Part shown: positions 24,096 to 33,581 of the stretch, one piece after another
Position numbering within the stretch: the first letter of the stretch is position 1
Layout: each line of letters opens with the position of its first letter
Position numbers and translations under genes: made by a program
The notes under the pieces: model-generated
Database searches by the model: none
Told to the model about the DNA's origin: nothing
What the model saw: the letters and a program-made list of their open reading frames with translations, nothing else
DNA from: CAZKBP01 sp964551015
GTDB taxonomy: Bacteria > Bacteroidota > Bacteroidia > Cytophagales > Microscillaceae
Assembly: GCA_964551015.1 (NCBI GenBank)
Contig: CAZKBP010000028.1
Location: 1-64,000, forward strand
Reading direction: 5' to 3'
Length of the DNA stretch: 64,000 nucleotides

Positions 24096-25274
24096 TTAAG
24101 CAATCGCAATCTTCTCATAGAAAGCTTTTAATTCCTGTTCCTTTTGTGTCCAGAGGAACTGCTCTCTAATATGATTTTGTGCTTTCGCGCCCATTTCTCG
24201 AGCAAATTCAGGATACTCTACATACAAACGAATCGCACGCGCTAACTCGGCGGGGCGATCACTCCGCACCAATTTGCCCAAACTTGGCTCCGAGATAATT
24301 TCTCTAACCGCGGGCATATCCGAGGCAACCACAGGCGTAGCCAAGGCCATAGATTCCAAAATTTTTAGGGGGCAACAGCCTTGTTCTAAATTTCGACTAC
24401 ATTCTCTCAGCGGAGCAATAGACAAGAGCGCATATTTGACCCAAGCGTACAACTCCCGCTTAGACAACTGGTGTTCCCAGATGATTTTATCTTGAATGGC
24501 TAATTTTTCGGCTAGGCGTCGGAAGGGGCGAGCCGATTTCTCCCGATTGGAGGCACAAATCACGAGCTTTAATTCTCCAAAATCTGCAAGATAAGGAATG
24601 GCTCGCAGCAAGTTGTCTAAGCCCTGCCAAGGCTGCAAAGCTCCAAAGTAGACGAGGTAGGGGGTGCGGAGCAAAGGAATCGCGATCTCTTCTTCGGCTA
24701 CGATTTCGGCGCCATTGTGAATAGTCGTAATTTTTGGTGGGGAAATGCCTTGCTGGATCAGATATTGGCGAATCGTTTCGGAAGGCGTGATCAGGTAATC
24801 ACTCGTCTGGAGGCATTTTTTTTCTAGGGCTTGAATTTTTTGCAAGGTGCTGGGCGCAATTTGCGGATAGCGATAAGGCAGCTCGATCGAGGGCAAGCCA
24901 TTGACTTCATAAATCGTAGTGATTTTTTGTCGACTGGCCTGTTCTAAAATAGGTAAACCCGACCAAGGATCACGAAAATGCGCGATGCTCAGCTGATTTT
25001 GGTTTTTGAGTTGCTCGAAAAGAAAATTCCCATAAGCTTGTGTTCTTTTCAGGAAATTGGGCAAATTGCTGGGGAAACGCGTAATTTCCACCAAAGGATG
25101 CTCTTCTAGCTGGTAGCTAGGCAGTTTGGGAGAGCCCAGCACGGAAAGCCACCCTCCCTGCTGATGCTCAAAAAGGGTACGGGCAAAATGATAAATATGG
25201 GTAGAAGCTCCCTTGGCGGTCGGATACACATCAAAGGCAGCATAGAGGGCGGTGTGCTGATGGTATAAGTGCAT
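24096..25274 (-). CDS. GT4-family glycosyltransferase
   Basis: 392 residues with the GT-B fold. The N-terminal domain carries YPTAKGASTHIYHFARTL, and the C-terminal donor domain carries VYFGALQPWQGLDNLLRAIPYL plus the EQGCCPLKILESMALATPVVAS box, where two glutamates coordinate the nucleotide-sugar. The product could be a cell-surface glycan or glycolipid, but there are no other polysaccharide genes beside it. Divergent from the DUF423 gene, whose promoter lies within 110 bp. Confidence 0.85.
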   Translation of the reverse strand: MHLYHQHTALYAAFDVYPTAKGASTHIYHFARTLFEHQQGGWLSVLGSPKLPSYQLEEHPLVEITRFPSNLPNFLKRTQAYGNFLFEQLKNQNQLSIAHFRDPWSGLPILEQASRQKITTIYEVNGLPSIELPYRYPQIAPSTLQKIQALEKKCLQTSDYLITPSETIRQYLIQQGISPPKITTIHNGAEIVAEEEIAIPLLRTPYLVYFGALQPWQGLDNLLRAIPYLADFGELKLVICASNREKSARPFRRLAEKLAIQDKIIWEHQLSKRELYAWVKYALLSIAPLRECSRNLEQGCCPLKILESMALATPVVASDMPAVREIISEPSLGKLVRSDRPAELARAIRLYVEYPEFAREMGAKAQNHIREQFLWTQKEQELKAFYEKIAIA

Positions 25275-25305
25275 AAATCTAATTTAAGCTTGGATCGCAA
25301 AGCCC

Positions 25306-25335
25306 TTGGCTTTCGCCATTTAGGGGCTATTTTTG
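25306..25335 (+). promoter_or_regulatory. Bacteroidota-type promoter of the DUF423 gene
   Basis: TTG at 25306-25308 and TATTTTTG at 25328-25335, separated by 19 nt, fit the Bacteroidota consensus closely. A start near 25342 would leave a leader of about 38 nt before the ATG at 25380. Confidence 0.75.
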
Positions 25336-25379
25336 GGTGAAATAGCGAATCTACAATATCTCTAGATAAGAAAATCAAT

Positions 25380-25757
25380 ATGGCAAAAACTTTTTTATTA
25401 ATTGGAGCTGTGGCAGGCGCTTTGTCTGTAGCAATTGGGGCTTTTGGGGCGCACGCGCTCAAAGCTACCTTGGAGGCCAATCAGCGGGTAGATACTTTTG
25501 AATTAGCCTCTCGATATCAGTTTTATCATTCATTGGCCATTTTAGCGGTAGGAATCGTCATGCTACGGGTACAGCACGGAATGCTCGCCTACGCGGGTTA
25601 TTCTTTTGTAGTAGGGATACTGATTTTTTCTGGTTCACTCTATATTTTATCCCTTACGGGAAAAGGCTGGTTAGGAGCCATTACGCCCTTGGGTGGCGTG
25701 GCCTTGATCTTGGGCTGGGCCTTTTTGCTCTGGGGCGTTTATCAAGCAGAAATTTAA
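25380..25757 (+). CDS. DUF423 membrane protein
   Basis: 125 residues with four transmembrane helices and the DUF423 (YgdD/YwdK) signature: GAVAGALSVAIGAFGAHALK at the start and SLTGKGWLGAITPLGGVALI later. Family members are small inner-membrane proteins of unknown function, widely conserved. The length and start match the family. Followed 95 bp later by a DinB gene on the same strand. Confidence 0.9.
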   Translation: MAKTFLLIGAVAGALSVAIGAFGAHALKATLEANQRVDTFELASRYQFYHSLAILAVGIVMLRVQHGMLAYAGYSFVVGILIFSGSLYILSLTGKGWLGAITPLGGVALILGWAFLLWGVYQAEI

Positions 25758-25852
25758 TCATCAAGCTCTCGGCATTTAGTAATCAGCTTTTATCCAAAGT
25801 AAAGTGGTATCCCTCAACAAGAAATTTAAATCACTAAAAACTCAAATAAATC

Positions 25853-26425
25853 ATGAACACCGACCCCTCACATCCTCACCTCTCGCGCATTCATCAAGAA
25901 ATAGAAAGCGTGATTCAAGACGTGGAGCAAAATCTATCCGGATTGAACCGAGCGCAATTTAATTGGAAGCCCGCCCCCAAAAGTTGGAGCATTGCCGAAT
26001 GTATGAAGCATCTGCTCATTGTATATGGCAAGTACCGCCCCCAACTGGTCAAAAAAGTGGCGGGAATCCCCTCTCAAGAAATTATGGCTCCTTATCAATC
26101 TAGCTTCTTTGGCCGCGTGATGATGGGCTTTGTCAATCCTGATAAATTCAAGAAAACGCCTGCCCCAGGGATGCTCAGGCCCAAAGGCTCCTCTGATTAT
26201 GACCTAAGCGTAAGAACCGAATATCTGTCTTACCTAAATGAAGTGAATAGTTTTGTGGAAAAAGCGGACGGCCTCAACTTGAACAAAATCAAGATCAACT
26301 CTTCTGTCGGCAGTATTATCCGCTTTAATTTGGGAGATTATTTTGAAATAGAATCCATGCACAACCGCCGTCACGTGGCACAAATGAAGCGCGTCAAAGC
26401 ACAGGACGGTTTTCCGAAGGCTTAG
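25853..26425 (+). CDS. DinB-superfamily protein
   Basis: 190 residues with the four-helix DinB fold. The metal-binding histidines appear as MKHLL (first, near residue 47) and MHNRRHVAQMKR (HNRRH) near the end, and the phrase WSIAECMKHL is typical of the DinB_2 group. Such proteins include thiol S-transferases (bacillithiol or mycothiol dependent) and many uncharacterised ones. The 3' end overlaps the convergent peroxiredoxin-like gene by 32 bp. Another protein of the superfamily is at 63370-63885. Confidence 0.85.
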   Translation: MNTDPSHPHLSRIHQEIESVIQDVEQNLSGLNRAQFNWKPAPKSWSIAECMKHLLIVYGKYRPQLVKKVAGIPSQEIMAPYQSSFFGRVMMGFVNPDKFKKTPAPGMLRPKGSSDYDLSVRTEYLSYLNEVNSFVEKADGLNLNKIKINSSVGSIIRFNLGDYFEIESMHNRRHVAQMKRVKAQDGFPKA

Positions 26426-26972
26426 GCTGAGCAAACTCCCGAATCCGTTCCATGGGAATATGATCGGCAACGGAATTTCCGTAGTAAGCCTCTTGAATCA
26501 CGAAGTTTTCGTCAATCAAGAAATCGGCGGGAATGATCTTAGAGTTTTTTTCTTCTTTTTTTAGATGACTTATATCAATATTGGCTTCACGGGCGGGTTT
26601 GGCCAGTGTGTAGAATTTTTTATGAAAAATAGAACCTGCCGTCTTGAGAGCAGAAATCTCTACGCCGTATGCAGCGTAAATCTTTTTCTCCGGGTCACTG
26701 ATGACGGGAATGGGCGAAAGACCAGCGTGAAAGCTACTCTTGAGAATAATTCTGGTAGGCGACTCAAAAAGTGCCACGATCTGTAATTGCTCTTCCCACT
26801 CGGGTTGCAATTTGCTCAGTTGGTATACTCTCAGGTTACAGAAAGGACAAATTACATTTCTAAAGAAAGAGAGCAGAATTTTTTTACCTCGCAGGTCTTC
26901 CAGGCGAACAAGATTACCATAGATATCTTCCATCTCGAAAGACTTGGCAAGTGAACCTTTTTGTAGCTTCAT
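26394..26972 (-). CDS. Peroxiredoxin-like (AhpC/TSA) protein
   Basis: 192 residues of the thioredoxin-fold AhpC/TSA group. The redox site is C42-P-F-C45 in FFRNVICPFCNLRVYQL, a CxxC motif in place of the PxxxTxxC of classical peroxiredoxins. Such peroxiredoxin-like proteins carry a fused C-terminal segment with strands (IIPADFLIDENFVIQEAYYG). Probable thiol-disulfide reductant or peroxidase; partner unknown. The 3' end overlaps the convergent DinB gene by 32 bp. Confidence 0.82.
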   Translation of the reverse strand: MKLQKGSLAKSFEMEDIYGNLVRLEDLRGKKILLSFFRNVICPFCNLRVYQLSKLQPEWEEQLQIVALFESPTRIILKSSFHAGLSPIPVISDPEKKIYAAYGVEISALKTAGSIFHKKFYTLAKPAREANIDISHLKKEEKNSKIIPADFLIDENFVIQEAYYGNSVADHIPMERIREFAQPKPSENRPVL

Positions 26973-27242
26973 CTTGATAATAGTTACTTGATAGAAATAT
27001 GGATTTTAAACGGCTTGAGAGGATTTTTTAGTAGTATTTGCTTCTCCAACAAAGAGAATTTTTGATAAGTTGCCTATCGAGAAAACTTAAGGAATCTTTA
27101 ACATTTTAACAAAAGCTGCCCCGAGACCGACAGGCAGGAAGGGTATTTGATTTTAAGGAGACTGATCTTTTATGGTCATTTGCACATAAGTCCAAGGCCT
27201 AGTATTGAGATAAGCTTAAAATGTATTTGGTCTTGAAATCAT

Positions 27243-28460
27243 TTATACTTTCATCTCAGATAAGACTTCTTGATAGAGATTCACCAGATCTTGAGCAACC
27301 ACTTTTTTAGAAAAATGCTTCAAGAAATCATTTCTGATAATATTAGGATCATAATCAGCATAATTTTCTACAGTAAACAGTATTTTTTGGGCTAGATCAT
27401 GATAATCTCCGATATCAACCAAAGAACCATTGTTTTCATTAACGATACATTCAGGACCACCACATTTTGTAGCAATAATGGGTTTTCCACAGGCAATAGC
27501 TTCTATAAATACAACGCCAAGCGTTTCGTGTTGACTTGCTAAAACAAAAGCATCACAGGCTTGAAATTCTTGCAAACTTTCTGTCCTATCCAATGCGCCA
27601 AGCCAAGTAACATATTCTGCTATTGCTAAACTTTGAGCCAATGCTTTGTATTTTTTTAATTGACTTCCATCACCTCCAATTCTAAATCTAATTCCTGTAT
27701 TTTCTTTTATAACCAAAGGAATTGCTTTCAATAAAGTGGGTATATCTTTTTGAGCTTCCATACGACCCAAGGTAAAAAAGGTGAAATATTTATTAGGTTT
27801 CAAATCTGGCTTAGGCTTAAAAAAATCTTCGTTAGTAAGATTGGGTAAAAACCTTAAATGGGGAATGCCCAAGGCTTCCATTCTACGCTTCAAATCAGGG
27901 CTTATGGCAATATTTCTATGAGCATTTTGATAAGCTAAATTGTAAGACTTTTTTAAGGTTTTTTTAGAATTAAGAATTTTAGGGAAAGGAAAAGGACTCA
28001 TTTGTTCGGTGATAACATAAGGAACATGATAAATTTTAGAAAGTTCATAAGCAATCAAACCTGCTCGGTGACAGACCTGAGCGTGTATCATGTCCACGTT
28101 CCCAAATTCACTTCGGAAATAATCAAAATTTCTTTGGTTAGCTTTGACGATATTCTTGAAATTACCACCCAAAAGTTTGTCTGACCAAATAAGTGTTGGA
28201 GAATAAATTTCTATTAGATTTTTTCTTAAAGCAATAGTTTTAAACCCTTCTTTCTTTTGAAACTCTTGAATTTTTTTGAGATTTCTGAAATGGTCTTTGA
28301 CCCAAAGCAAAGAACTTTCTTCATTCTGCCCCCAGAGACTTACAGCAAGGTTGAGATGAGCATGAAGCTCCGTCAAGGCTTCTACTTGTTCTCTAATGAA
28401 AATGCCTTTGATGGGAAAGTCATCGCTAGGGTACCAAGATGGTACTAAAAAAATATTCAT
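27243..28460 (-). CDS. GT4-family glycosyltransferase (AT-rich)
   Basis: 405 residues with the GT-B fold and a classical EX7E motif, HETLGVVFIEAIACGKPIIA. The donor-binding start is seen in FTLGRMEAQKDIPTLLKAI. The N-terminal acceptor domain has VPSWYPSDDFPIKGIFIREQ. The gene is markedly more AT-rich than most neighbours, which suggests acquisition by transfer. No capsule locus surrounds it. The substrate is not predictable. The next gene, the CHAT protein, is divergent 302 bp away. Confidence 0.85.
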   Translation of the reverse strand: MNIFLVPSWYPSDDFPIKGIFIREQVEALTELHAHLNLAVSLWGQNEESSLLWVKDHFRNLKKIQEFQKKEGFKTIALRKNLIEIYSPTLIWSDKLLGGNFKNIVKANQRNFDYFRSEFGNVDMIHAQVCHRAGLIAYELSKIYHVPYVITEQMSPFPFPKILNSKKTLKKSYNLAYQNAHRNIAISPDLKRRMEALGIPHLRFLPNLTNEDFFKPKPDLKPNKYFTFFTLGRMEAQKDIPTLLKAIPLVIKENTGIRFRIGGDGSQLKKYKALAQSLAIAEYVTWLGALDRTESLQEFQACDAFVLASQHETLGVVFIEAIACGKPIIATKCGGPECIVNENNGSLVDIGDYHDLAQKILFTVENYADYDPNIIRNDFLKHFSKKVVAQDLVNLYQEVLSEMKV

Positions 28461-28762
28461 TCAAATAAGACGAATCTCAAATGAACTAAGTTTCTCTGAA
28501 TGTTTGAATGAACGCTTAAATACACAGTCTGTCGGGGGATAGGCGAAAAAAAATCATTTCAAAGCTCGCCGACGAATGTGGGGCGAGAAATTCGTCTGCC
28601 AAGACGCATTTATGAAGTCACCAGACAAATCAAATCCACAAAAAGGAAAAGCCTGAGGCTTACTCGGAGCAAGTGCTGAGAGAGCAATCCCTGTTTTGTT
28701 TTTAGCGAGGCTTCACGAAAATGTGTATCTTAGCTCAAAATCAAACCTAGAGATCAAGCTCT
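28461..28762. other. 302-bp region between the glycosyltransferase and TPR-CHAT genes
   Basis: It contains two interleaved inverted repeats (28565-28596), described in the findings, and otherwise AT-rich sequence. A promoter consensus is not clear: TATCTTAG at 28726-28733 is one base off the TAnnTTTG pattern and lacks a TTG at the right distance. Confidence 0.5.
28565..28596. repeat. Interleaved inverted repeats (competing hairpins)
   Basis: CTCGCC (28565-28570) pairs with GGCGAG (28582-28587), and GACGAAT (28571-28577) pairs with ATTCGTC (28590-28596). The arms alternate as a, b, a', b'. Linker lengths (0 and 2 nt) rule out a normal H-type pseudoknot, so the two stems would compete. Positioned 166 nt upstream of the TPR-CHAT start. 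Confidence 0.5.
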
Positions 28763-31700
28763 ATGCACAATTTCTATCAACTGCTTCGCTGGGGAACACT
28801 CTGCTGCTCTTTTATCTTCCTGTTTGTCTTCGCGTCCATTGCTCAAAGCAAAAAATATCCAGAACCCGAATCCAAGAAACTTTGGATGATCGAGTACAAT
28901 GAAGCTTGCTACGAGGTGGCAGATAGTAGTCAGGCTGAGTTTTATCGCTTGCTCAAGACCAAGGATGGAAAGTTTTGGGGTTCGGTCAGAGATTATTATC
29001 CCAATGGGCAATTGCGTTTGGAGGCAGATTCGCTGGTGGCGATGCAACCCGAAAAGTACGAAGGCCAAGTGATTCGCTATCGCCCCGACGGGAGCAAAGA
29101 GCAAGTACAAGTCTTTGAAAAAGGAAAATTAAAGGACGAAACTTTTTACGATACCCAAGGAGAACCCACGCGTGAAAGCTGGAAGCAACTCTTCAAGCAG
29201 GCCACGGTCTGGTATCGACGTGGTGATGTGGCCAAAACCCGTGCTTTTTTCGAGCAAGCCAAGCTCAAGGCAGAGCAGGTATTCGGGAAAGACCACCGCA
29301 ACTATGCCGCTTCTCTGAATGCACTCGCTACGATCACCTCCGACGAAACCAAAGATGTGGATACCGTTACCTCTCTTTTCGAGGAAGCACGGGCCGCCCT
29401 ACGCCGAAGCTTGGGAGAAGCCCATCCTGCCTACGGGGGCACGCTCTACAATTTGGCCTATTTCTACGACCGCCAAGGCCTTTATCCCAAAGCCATGCCT
29501 CTGTACGAGCAGGCTGCTTCCATCCTCGAGCCTGTCTTGGGAGCTGGGCATCCCCGTGTTGCCAGTATCTTGAATAACCTGGCGGGTCTTTATACAGAGG
29601 CGGGAAGATACGAAGAAGCCGAGCCACTTTATCAACGTGCTCTGGAGATCAAGGCCAGAACCTACGGTAAGAAACACGAAAGCTACGCCAATACCGTGAG
29701 CAGCATGGCTTTTCTCTACGCCAAGCGAGGAGATTATAAGCTGGCCGAGTCCTTCTTCCAAGAAGCACTGGACATCCGGGAGGCTTTTTATAATAAAAAA
29801 CACCCTCGCTATCTGCGCTCCTTGAATAATTTGGCTAGTTTCTATCGGAACCAAAGCAAATATGCTCAGGCCGAACCGCTCTATCAGGAAGCCATCAAAG
29901 CTCTGAAAGTTGACCCGGGGGAAAATTCTATTGATTATGCCAATGCCCTCGAGGATTTGGGGCTGCTCTATTATCTCATGGGCAAATACTCGCTCGCTGA
30001 ACCCCTTTTCCAGCAAGCGCTTGGCATTAGCCAGGCAAAACTGGGCAAAGATCATATCGACTATGCGGCCACGCTCTCTAACTTGGCAAATCTGTACCAC
30101 AAACAAGGGCTATACGCCGAAGCGGAACCGCTCTATCAAAGGGTGCTAGAGATTACAGAAGCTAATCTGGGGCGAGAGCATTTGATCTATAGTGCACGCC
30201 TGCATGATTTGGCCAATTTACACAGCGATATTTATAACTTTGAAGAAAGTGAAGCCCTCTACCAAGCATGTTTGCGGATTCGTGAGCAGGTACTAGACAA
30301 AGAGCATCCTGAGTATGCCGCCTCGCTAAATGACCTGGCAAATCTCTACCAAAAACAAGAAAAATACCTAAAGGCAGAGCCACTTTACCAACAAGTCTTA
30401 GCAATTACCCAGGCTAATTTCGGGAAAAATCACCCCAGATACGCCAATGTATTGAGCAATTTGGCAGTATTGTACCAAGCTCTCGGACGATACGAGGAAG
30501 CCTTATCTCTCCAAGAGGAAGCCCTTCGGCTCAAGCAAACCAGTCTGGGAGAGAATCATCCCGATTATGCCAATTCTCTATCCAATCTGGGGGTCATTTA
30601 CAAATACAAAAACGATTACCAAACCGCTGCCTCTTTCTTCCAGCAAGCCTCTTCTATTTACCAAGCAACGCTGGGAGAAAACCATCCTGAATATCTCCAG
30701 GCCTTGAATAATCTCGCTAGCACGCGCGTGCTCCAAGGTGATTACAAAACGGCTCAGCGCTGGTATAGCAAATCCAGCGAGCACCTCATTGAGGCGACGC
30801 GGAGAAATTTTGCCGCCTTCTCCGAAAAAGAAAAGAAATCCTTCTCCGAAATGCTCAGGGTCAACCTACAAGTCTATTATTCCTATGTGCTAAAAGCGCA
30901 TCAAGAGATTCCTGACCTCAAGGGCTGGCTCTATAACCTGCAGCTAGCTACCAAGGGCTTAGTACTGCAAGCTATCCAAAAGATGCGTCGCCGTATTTTG
31001 GAGAGCAAGGATAGCACCCTGATACAGCAATTCGAGCAATGGCAGGCGCGACGAGAATATTTAGCCAAAATTTACACGCTCAGCGAGGAGGAGAAAAAAC
31101 AGCAAGGCATCGACCAAGACCAATTAGAAGCAGAAGCCAATCAACTGGAAAAAGAAATCTCCCTTCGTTCTGAGTTTTTTGCCAAAGCCAGAGATACGCT
31201 TCACTACACCTGGAGGGACATACAAAAAACCTTGAAACCGAGCGAAGCCGCCGTGGAAATGATTCGGGTTAATTATTACGACGGTAAAGAACTGAGCGAT
31301 TCGGTACTTTATCTGGCCGTACTGATTAGGGCAGACACCCAGCAAGAACCCGAACTCATTATCTTGCCCCATGGAAACGATTTGGAAGAGAAGTTTTTAT
31401 CAAACTACCGTAACCGCACCAAATCTTTACTCAAAGACCGCTACAGCTATGCTCAGTATTGGCAACCGATTGTCGAGAAACTGGAAGGCATCCAGAAAAT
31501 TTATTTTTCGGCGGATGGAGTGTATCATTACCTTAATTTGAATACCCTGAGAAATCCCGAAACCGGAAAATATCTTCTCGAGAGCGTGGATATTCACTTG
31601 CTCACGAGTACTCAGGAGCTGGTTTCGGTGTCCTCTCCCAAGCAAGGCGAAAAGCAGGCTTTGCTGTTGGGTCGCCCCTTGTATGATCTTTCCAAGGATA

Positions 31701-32410
31701 AACATAAAGACGTGAGCCGTGAATACCAAGGAGAGCAAGTGCCGACAAGACAAGCATTTTTGATTGGCAAAAAAATATCGAGCATGCAACTAGCTGATTT
31801 GCCCGGTACAGAAGCCGAGACACGCCAGGTTCATCAGCAATTACAAGAGGCTGGTTGGCAATCAACCCTCTATCTCCAAGAAAACGCGCTGGAGGAAGTG
31901 GTCAAAAATGCCAATCAACCCGAGATTTTGCATATTGCTACCCACGGTTTCTTTCTTAATCCACTGGCCGATGCTACTCCCTCGGCTTCACTGAATCCCA
32001 TGCTTCGCTCAGGGATAGCCCTGTCCGGCATTTCTACCTACTTTCAGGCGGAGAATAAATACGAGACCGAAGATGGCCTCTTGACGGCTTACGAGGCAGC
32101 AAATCTGGACTTGGACGAGACCCAATTGGTAGTACTGTCTGCCTGTGAAACTGGACAAGGCAAGGTGCAAGGAGGGGAGGGAGTCTATGGTTTGCAGAGA
32201 GGCTTTCAGGTAGCGGGAGCGCAAAATATACTCATGTCACTCTGGGCAGTCTCCGATGAGGCCACTCAGGTTTTGATGAGTACCTTTTACCAGAAATGGA
32301 TCGGTGAAAAAATGAGCAAACGCCAAGCTTTCCGTGCGGCTCAGTTGGAAGTAAAGGAAAAGTACGCAGAGCCTTATTACTGGGGAGCATTCGTGATGGT
32401 AGGAGAGTGA
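28763..32410 (+). CDS. Exported TPR-CHAT protease-like protein
   Basis: 1215 residues. An N-terminal signal peptide (LLRWGTLCCSFIFLFVFASI, ending AQSKK) is followed by MORN-like strands (YYPNGQLRLEA), then about a dozen 42-residue TPRs (165-680) of the kinesin-light-chain/TPR_12 type, with repeated phrases such as SLNNLAxLYxxxGxYxxAEPLYQ split by variable residues. A long helical linker leads to a C-terminal CHAT caspase-like domain (about 880-1213). The catalytic dyad is present: H1061 in HIATHGFF and C1128 in LSACETGQGK, followed by the Cys-box tail GAQNILMSLWAVSDEAT. CHAT proteases usually act in the cytosol; here export to the periplasm or surface is predicted. It is a single gene with no gasdermin or other cut partner beside it. 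Confidence 0.85.
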   Translation: MHNFYQLLRWGTLCCSFIFLFVFASIAQSKKYPEPESKKLWMIEYNEACYEVADSSQAEFYRLLKTKDGKFWGSVRDYYPNGQLRLEADSLVAMQPEKYEGQVIRYRPDGSKEQVQVFEKGKLKDETFYDTQGEPTRESWKQLFKQATVWYRRGDVAKTRAFFEQAKLKAEQVFGKDHRNYAASLNALATITSDETKDVDTVTSLFEEARAALRRSLGEAHPAYGGTLYNLAYFYDRQGLYPKAMPLYEQAASILEPVLGAGHPRVASILNNLAGLYTEAGRYEEAEPLYQRALEIKARTYGKKHESYANTVSSMAFLYAKRGDYKLAESFFQEALDIREAFYNKKHPRYLRSLNNLASFYRNQSKYAQAEPLYQEAIKALKVDPGENSIDYANALEDLGLLYYLMGKYSLAEPLFQQALGISQAKLGKDHIDYAATLSNLANLYHKQGLYAEAEPLYQRVLEITEANLGREHLIYSARLHDLANLHSDIYNFEESEALYQACLRIREQVLDKEHPEYAASLNDLANLYQKQEKYLKAEPLYQQVLAITQANFGKNHPRYANVLSNLAVLYQALGRYEEALSLQEEALRLKQTSLGENHPDYANSLSNLGVIYKYKNDYQTAASFFQQASSIYQATLGENHPEYLQALNNLASTRVLQGDYKTAQRWYSKSSEHLIEATRRNFAAFSEKEKKSFSEMLRVNLQVYYSYVLKAHQEIPDLKGWLYNLQLATKGLVLQAIQKMRRRILESKDSTLIQQFEQWQARREYLAKIYTLSEEEKKQQGIDQDQLEAEANQLEKEISLRSEFFAKARDTLHYTWRDIQKTLKPSEAAVEMIRVNYYDGKELSDSVLYLAVLIRADTQQEPELIILPHGNDLEEKFLSNYRNRTKSLLKDRYSYAQYWQPIVEKLEGIQKIYFSADGVYHYLNLNTLRNPETGKYLLESVDIHLLTSTQELVSVSSPKQGEKQALLLGRPLYDLSKDKHKDVSREYQGEQVPTRQAFLIGKKISSMQLADLPGTEAETRQVHQQLQEAGWQSTLYLQENALEEVVKNANQPEILHIATHGFFLNPLADATPSASLNPMLRSGIALSGISTYFQAENKYETEDGLLTAYEAANLDLDETQLVVLSACETGQGKVQGGEGVYGLQRGFQVAGAQNILMSLWAVSDEATQVLMSTFYQKWIGEKMSKRQAFRAAQLEVKEKYAEPYYWGAFVMVGE

Positions 32411-32474
32411 TGGTGGCAGTCAAGATAACCCTTGGTAAGTTTGCCTTTCTTCGTGATGAAATACCTCGATCTAC

Positions 32475-32558
32475 CATCCTAAAAGGAATTCGTTGCAAGT
32501 TCCTGATGCGTAAATTTGTCTAAAAGGTGAATCTTGGTGGCAAGACACTTTTAGGATG
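32475..32558. repeat. Long-range inverted repeat after the TPR-CHAT gene
   Basis: CATCCTAAAAG (32475-32485) and CTTTTAGGATG (32548-32558) are perfect 11-bp inverted copies separated by 62 nt. They lie between the TPR-CHAT stop (32410) and the convergent yitT end (32676). It could terminate transcription in either direction or mark an element boundary. No T-run adjoins the outer ends. Confidence 0.5.
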
Positions 32559-32675
32559 AAAAGAAGTAGGAACATTTCATCAAAATGAGGAGAGCTTTGC
32601 ACCGATGTACCACTTCTTTTTCAATCCTTGATTTGCATTAATAGATAACATTTATGTAAATGTGAGCATAGCTAA

Positions 32676-33581
32676 TCAATGATTAGGAATTTTACGCTTG
32701 ATCATTCCGCCTTTGGTGTCATCCACACGCTGTTGGATGATAAAAGCTTTGGGATCAATCTGCTCTATTTCATTTTTTAAGCGAACAATTTCCAAGCGGC
32801 TGACTACGGTGTAGAGCACTTCCATGTCTAAATGTGCATGGGGTGTTTTCTGGTAGCCTTTCTTGCCCTTGAGGATGGTAAGTCCTTTTCCCATCTGCTC
32901 GGTGATAACTTGCCGGATTTCTTCACTGTGCTCGGAGATGATCCACACGGCTGAGTAGCCCTCCAGTCCGTGCACGACAAAATCCACGGTTTTAGAAGCT
33001 ACCCAATAAGTAAGCATGGCGTAGAGGGCAGTTTCCACATTGATTAGAATGGCTGCCGCTAAGAAGATCAGTAGGTTAATCACACCAATCACCTCACCGA
33101 TACTGAGTGTTCCCTTCCTACTTAGATACAAAGCCAATACCTCAGTACCATCAATCACCGCTCCACCCCGAATCGCCAAACCAATACCTGCCCCTAAGAA
33201 GAATCCTCCAAACACCGCGATTAGCAATTTATCATCAGTAATCAAAGGAAAAGAGATGACCTCTAACATCAGTGCGAGTGCCAGGATAGAAAATAGGGTT
33301 TTCAAAGCAAAGCCTTTTGAAATTTGGCGTACACTCATTACCAGAAAAGGTAAATTCACGAGTATGACCCACACTGCTAGATCAATCCCTGAAAAATGAT
33401 GAAACAGGAGAGAAATTCCCATGGCTCCCCCGTCCAAAAAATGATTGGGCAGGAGGAAACCTTTCAGACCAAAACTAGCCGACAGTACCGCCGCCACGAG
33501 CCAAAGCCCATCTGTGATCCATTTGTAAGAAGATACTTTACGTGATAATTTAACAAAACGACTCCCGATAGAAGGCATCAT
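32676..33581 (-). CDS. YitT-family membrane protein
   Basis: 301 residues with five or six transmembrane helices (about 22-190) of the YitT/DUF161 type. A DUF2179 domain forms the C-terminal cytosolic part (about 200-290), including KGLTILKGKKGYQ and MEVLYTVVSRLEIVRLKNEI. Members are conserved inner-membrane proteins, some implicated in small-molecule export, but function is unproven. The length is standard. Single gene, no operon partner. Confidence 0.88.
   Translation of the reverse strand: MMPSIGSRFVKLSRKVSSYKWITDGLWLVAAVLSASFGLKGFLLPNHFLDGGAMGISLLFHHFSGIDLAVWVILVNLPFLVMSVRQISKGFALKTLFSILALALMLEVISFPLITDDKLLIAVFGGFFLGAGIGLAIRGGAVIDGTEVLALYLSRKGTLSIGEVIGVINLLIFLAAAILINVETALYAMLTYWVASKTVDFVVHGLEGYSAVWIISEHSEEIRQVITEQMGKGLTILKGKKGYQKTPHAHLDMEVLYTVVSRLEIVRLKNEIEQIDPKAFIIQQRVDDTKGGMIKRKIPNH

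Noticed and set aside
29399..30106. 235-codon minus-strand frame inside the TPR region
   Set aside because: Arises from the repetitive TPR codon pattern of the real plus-strand gene.
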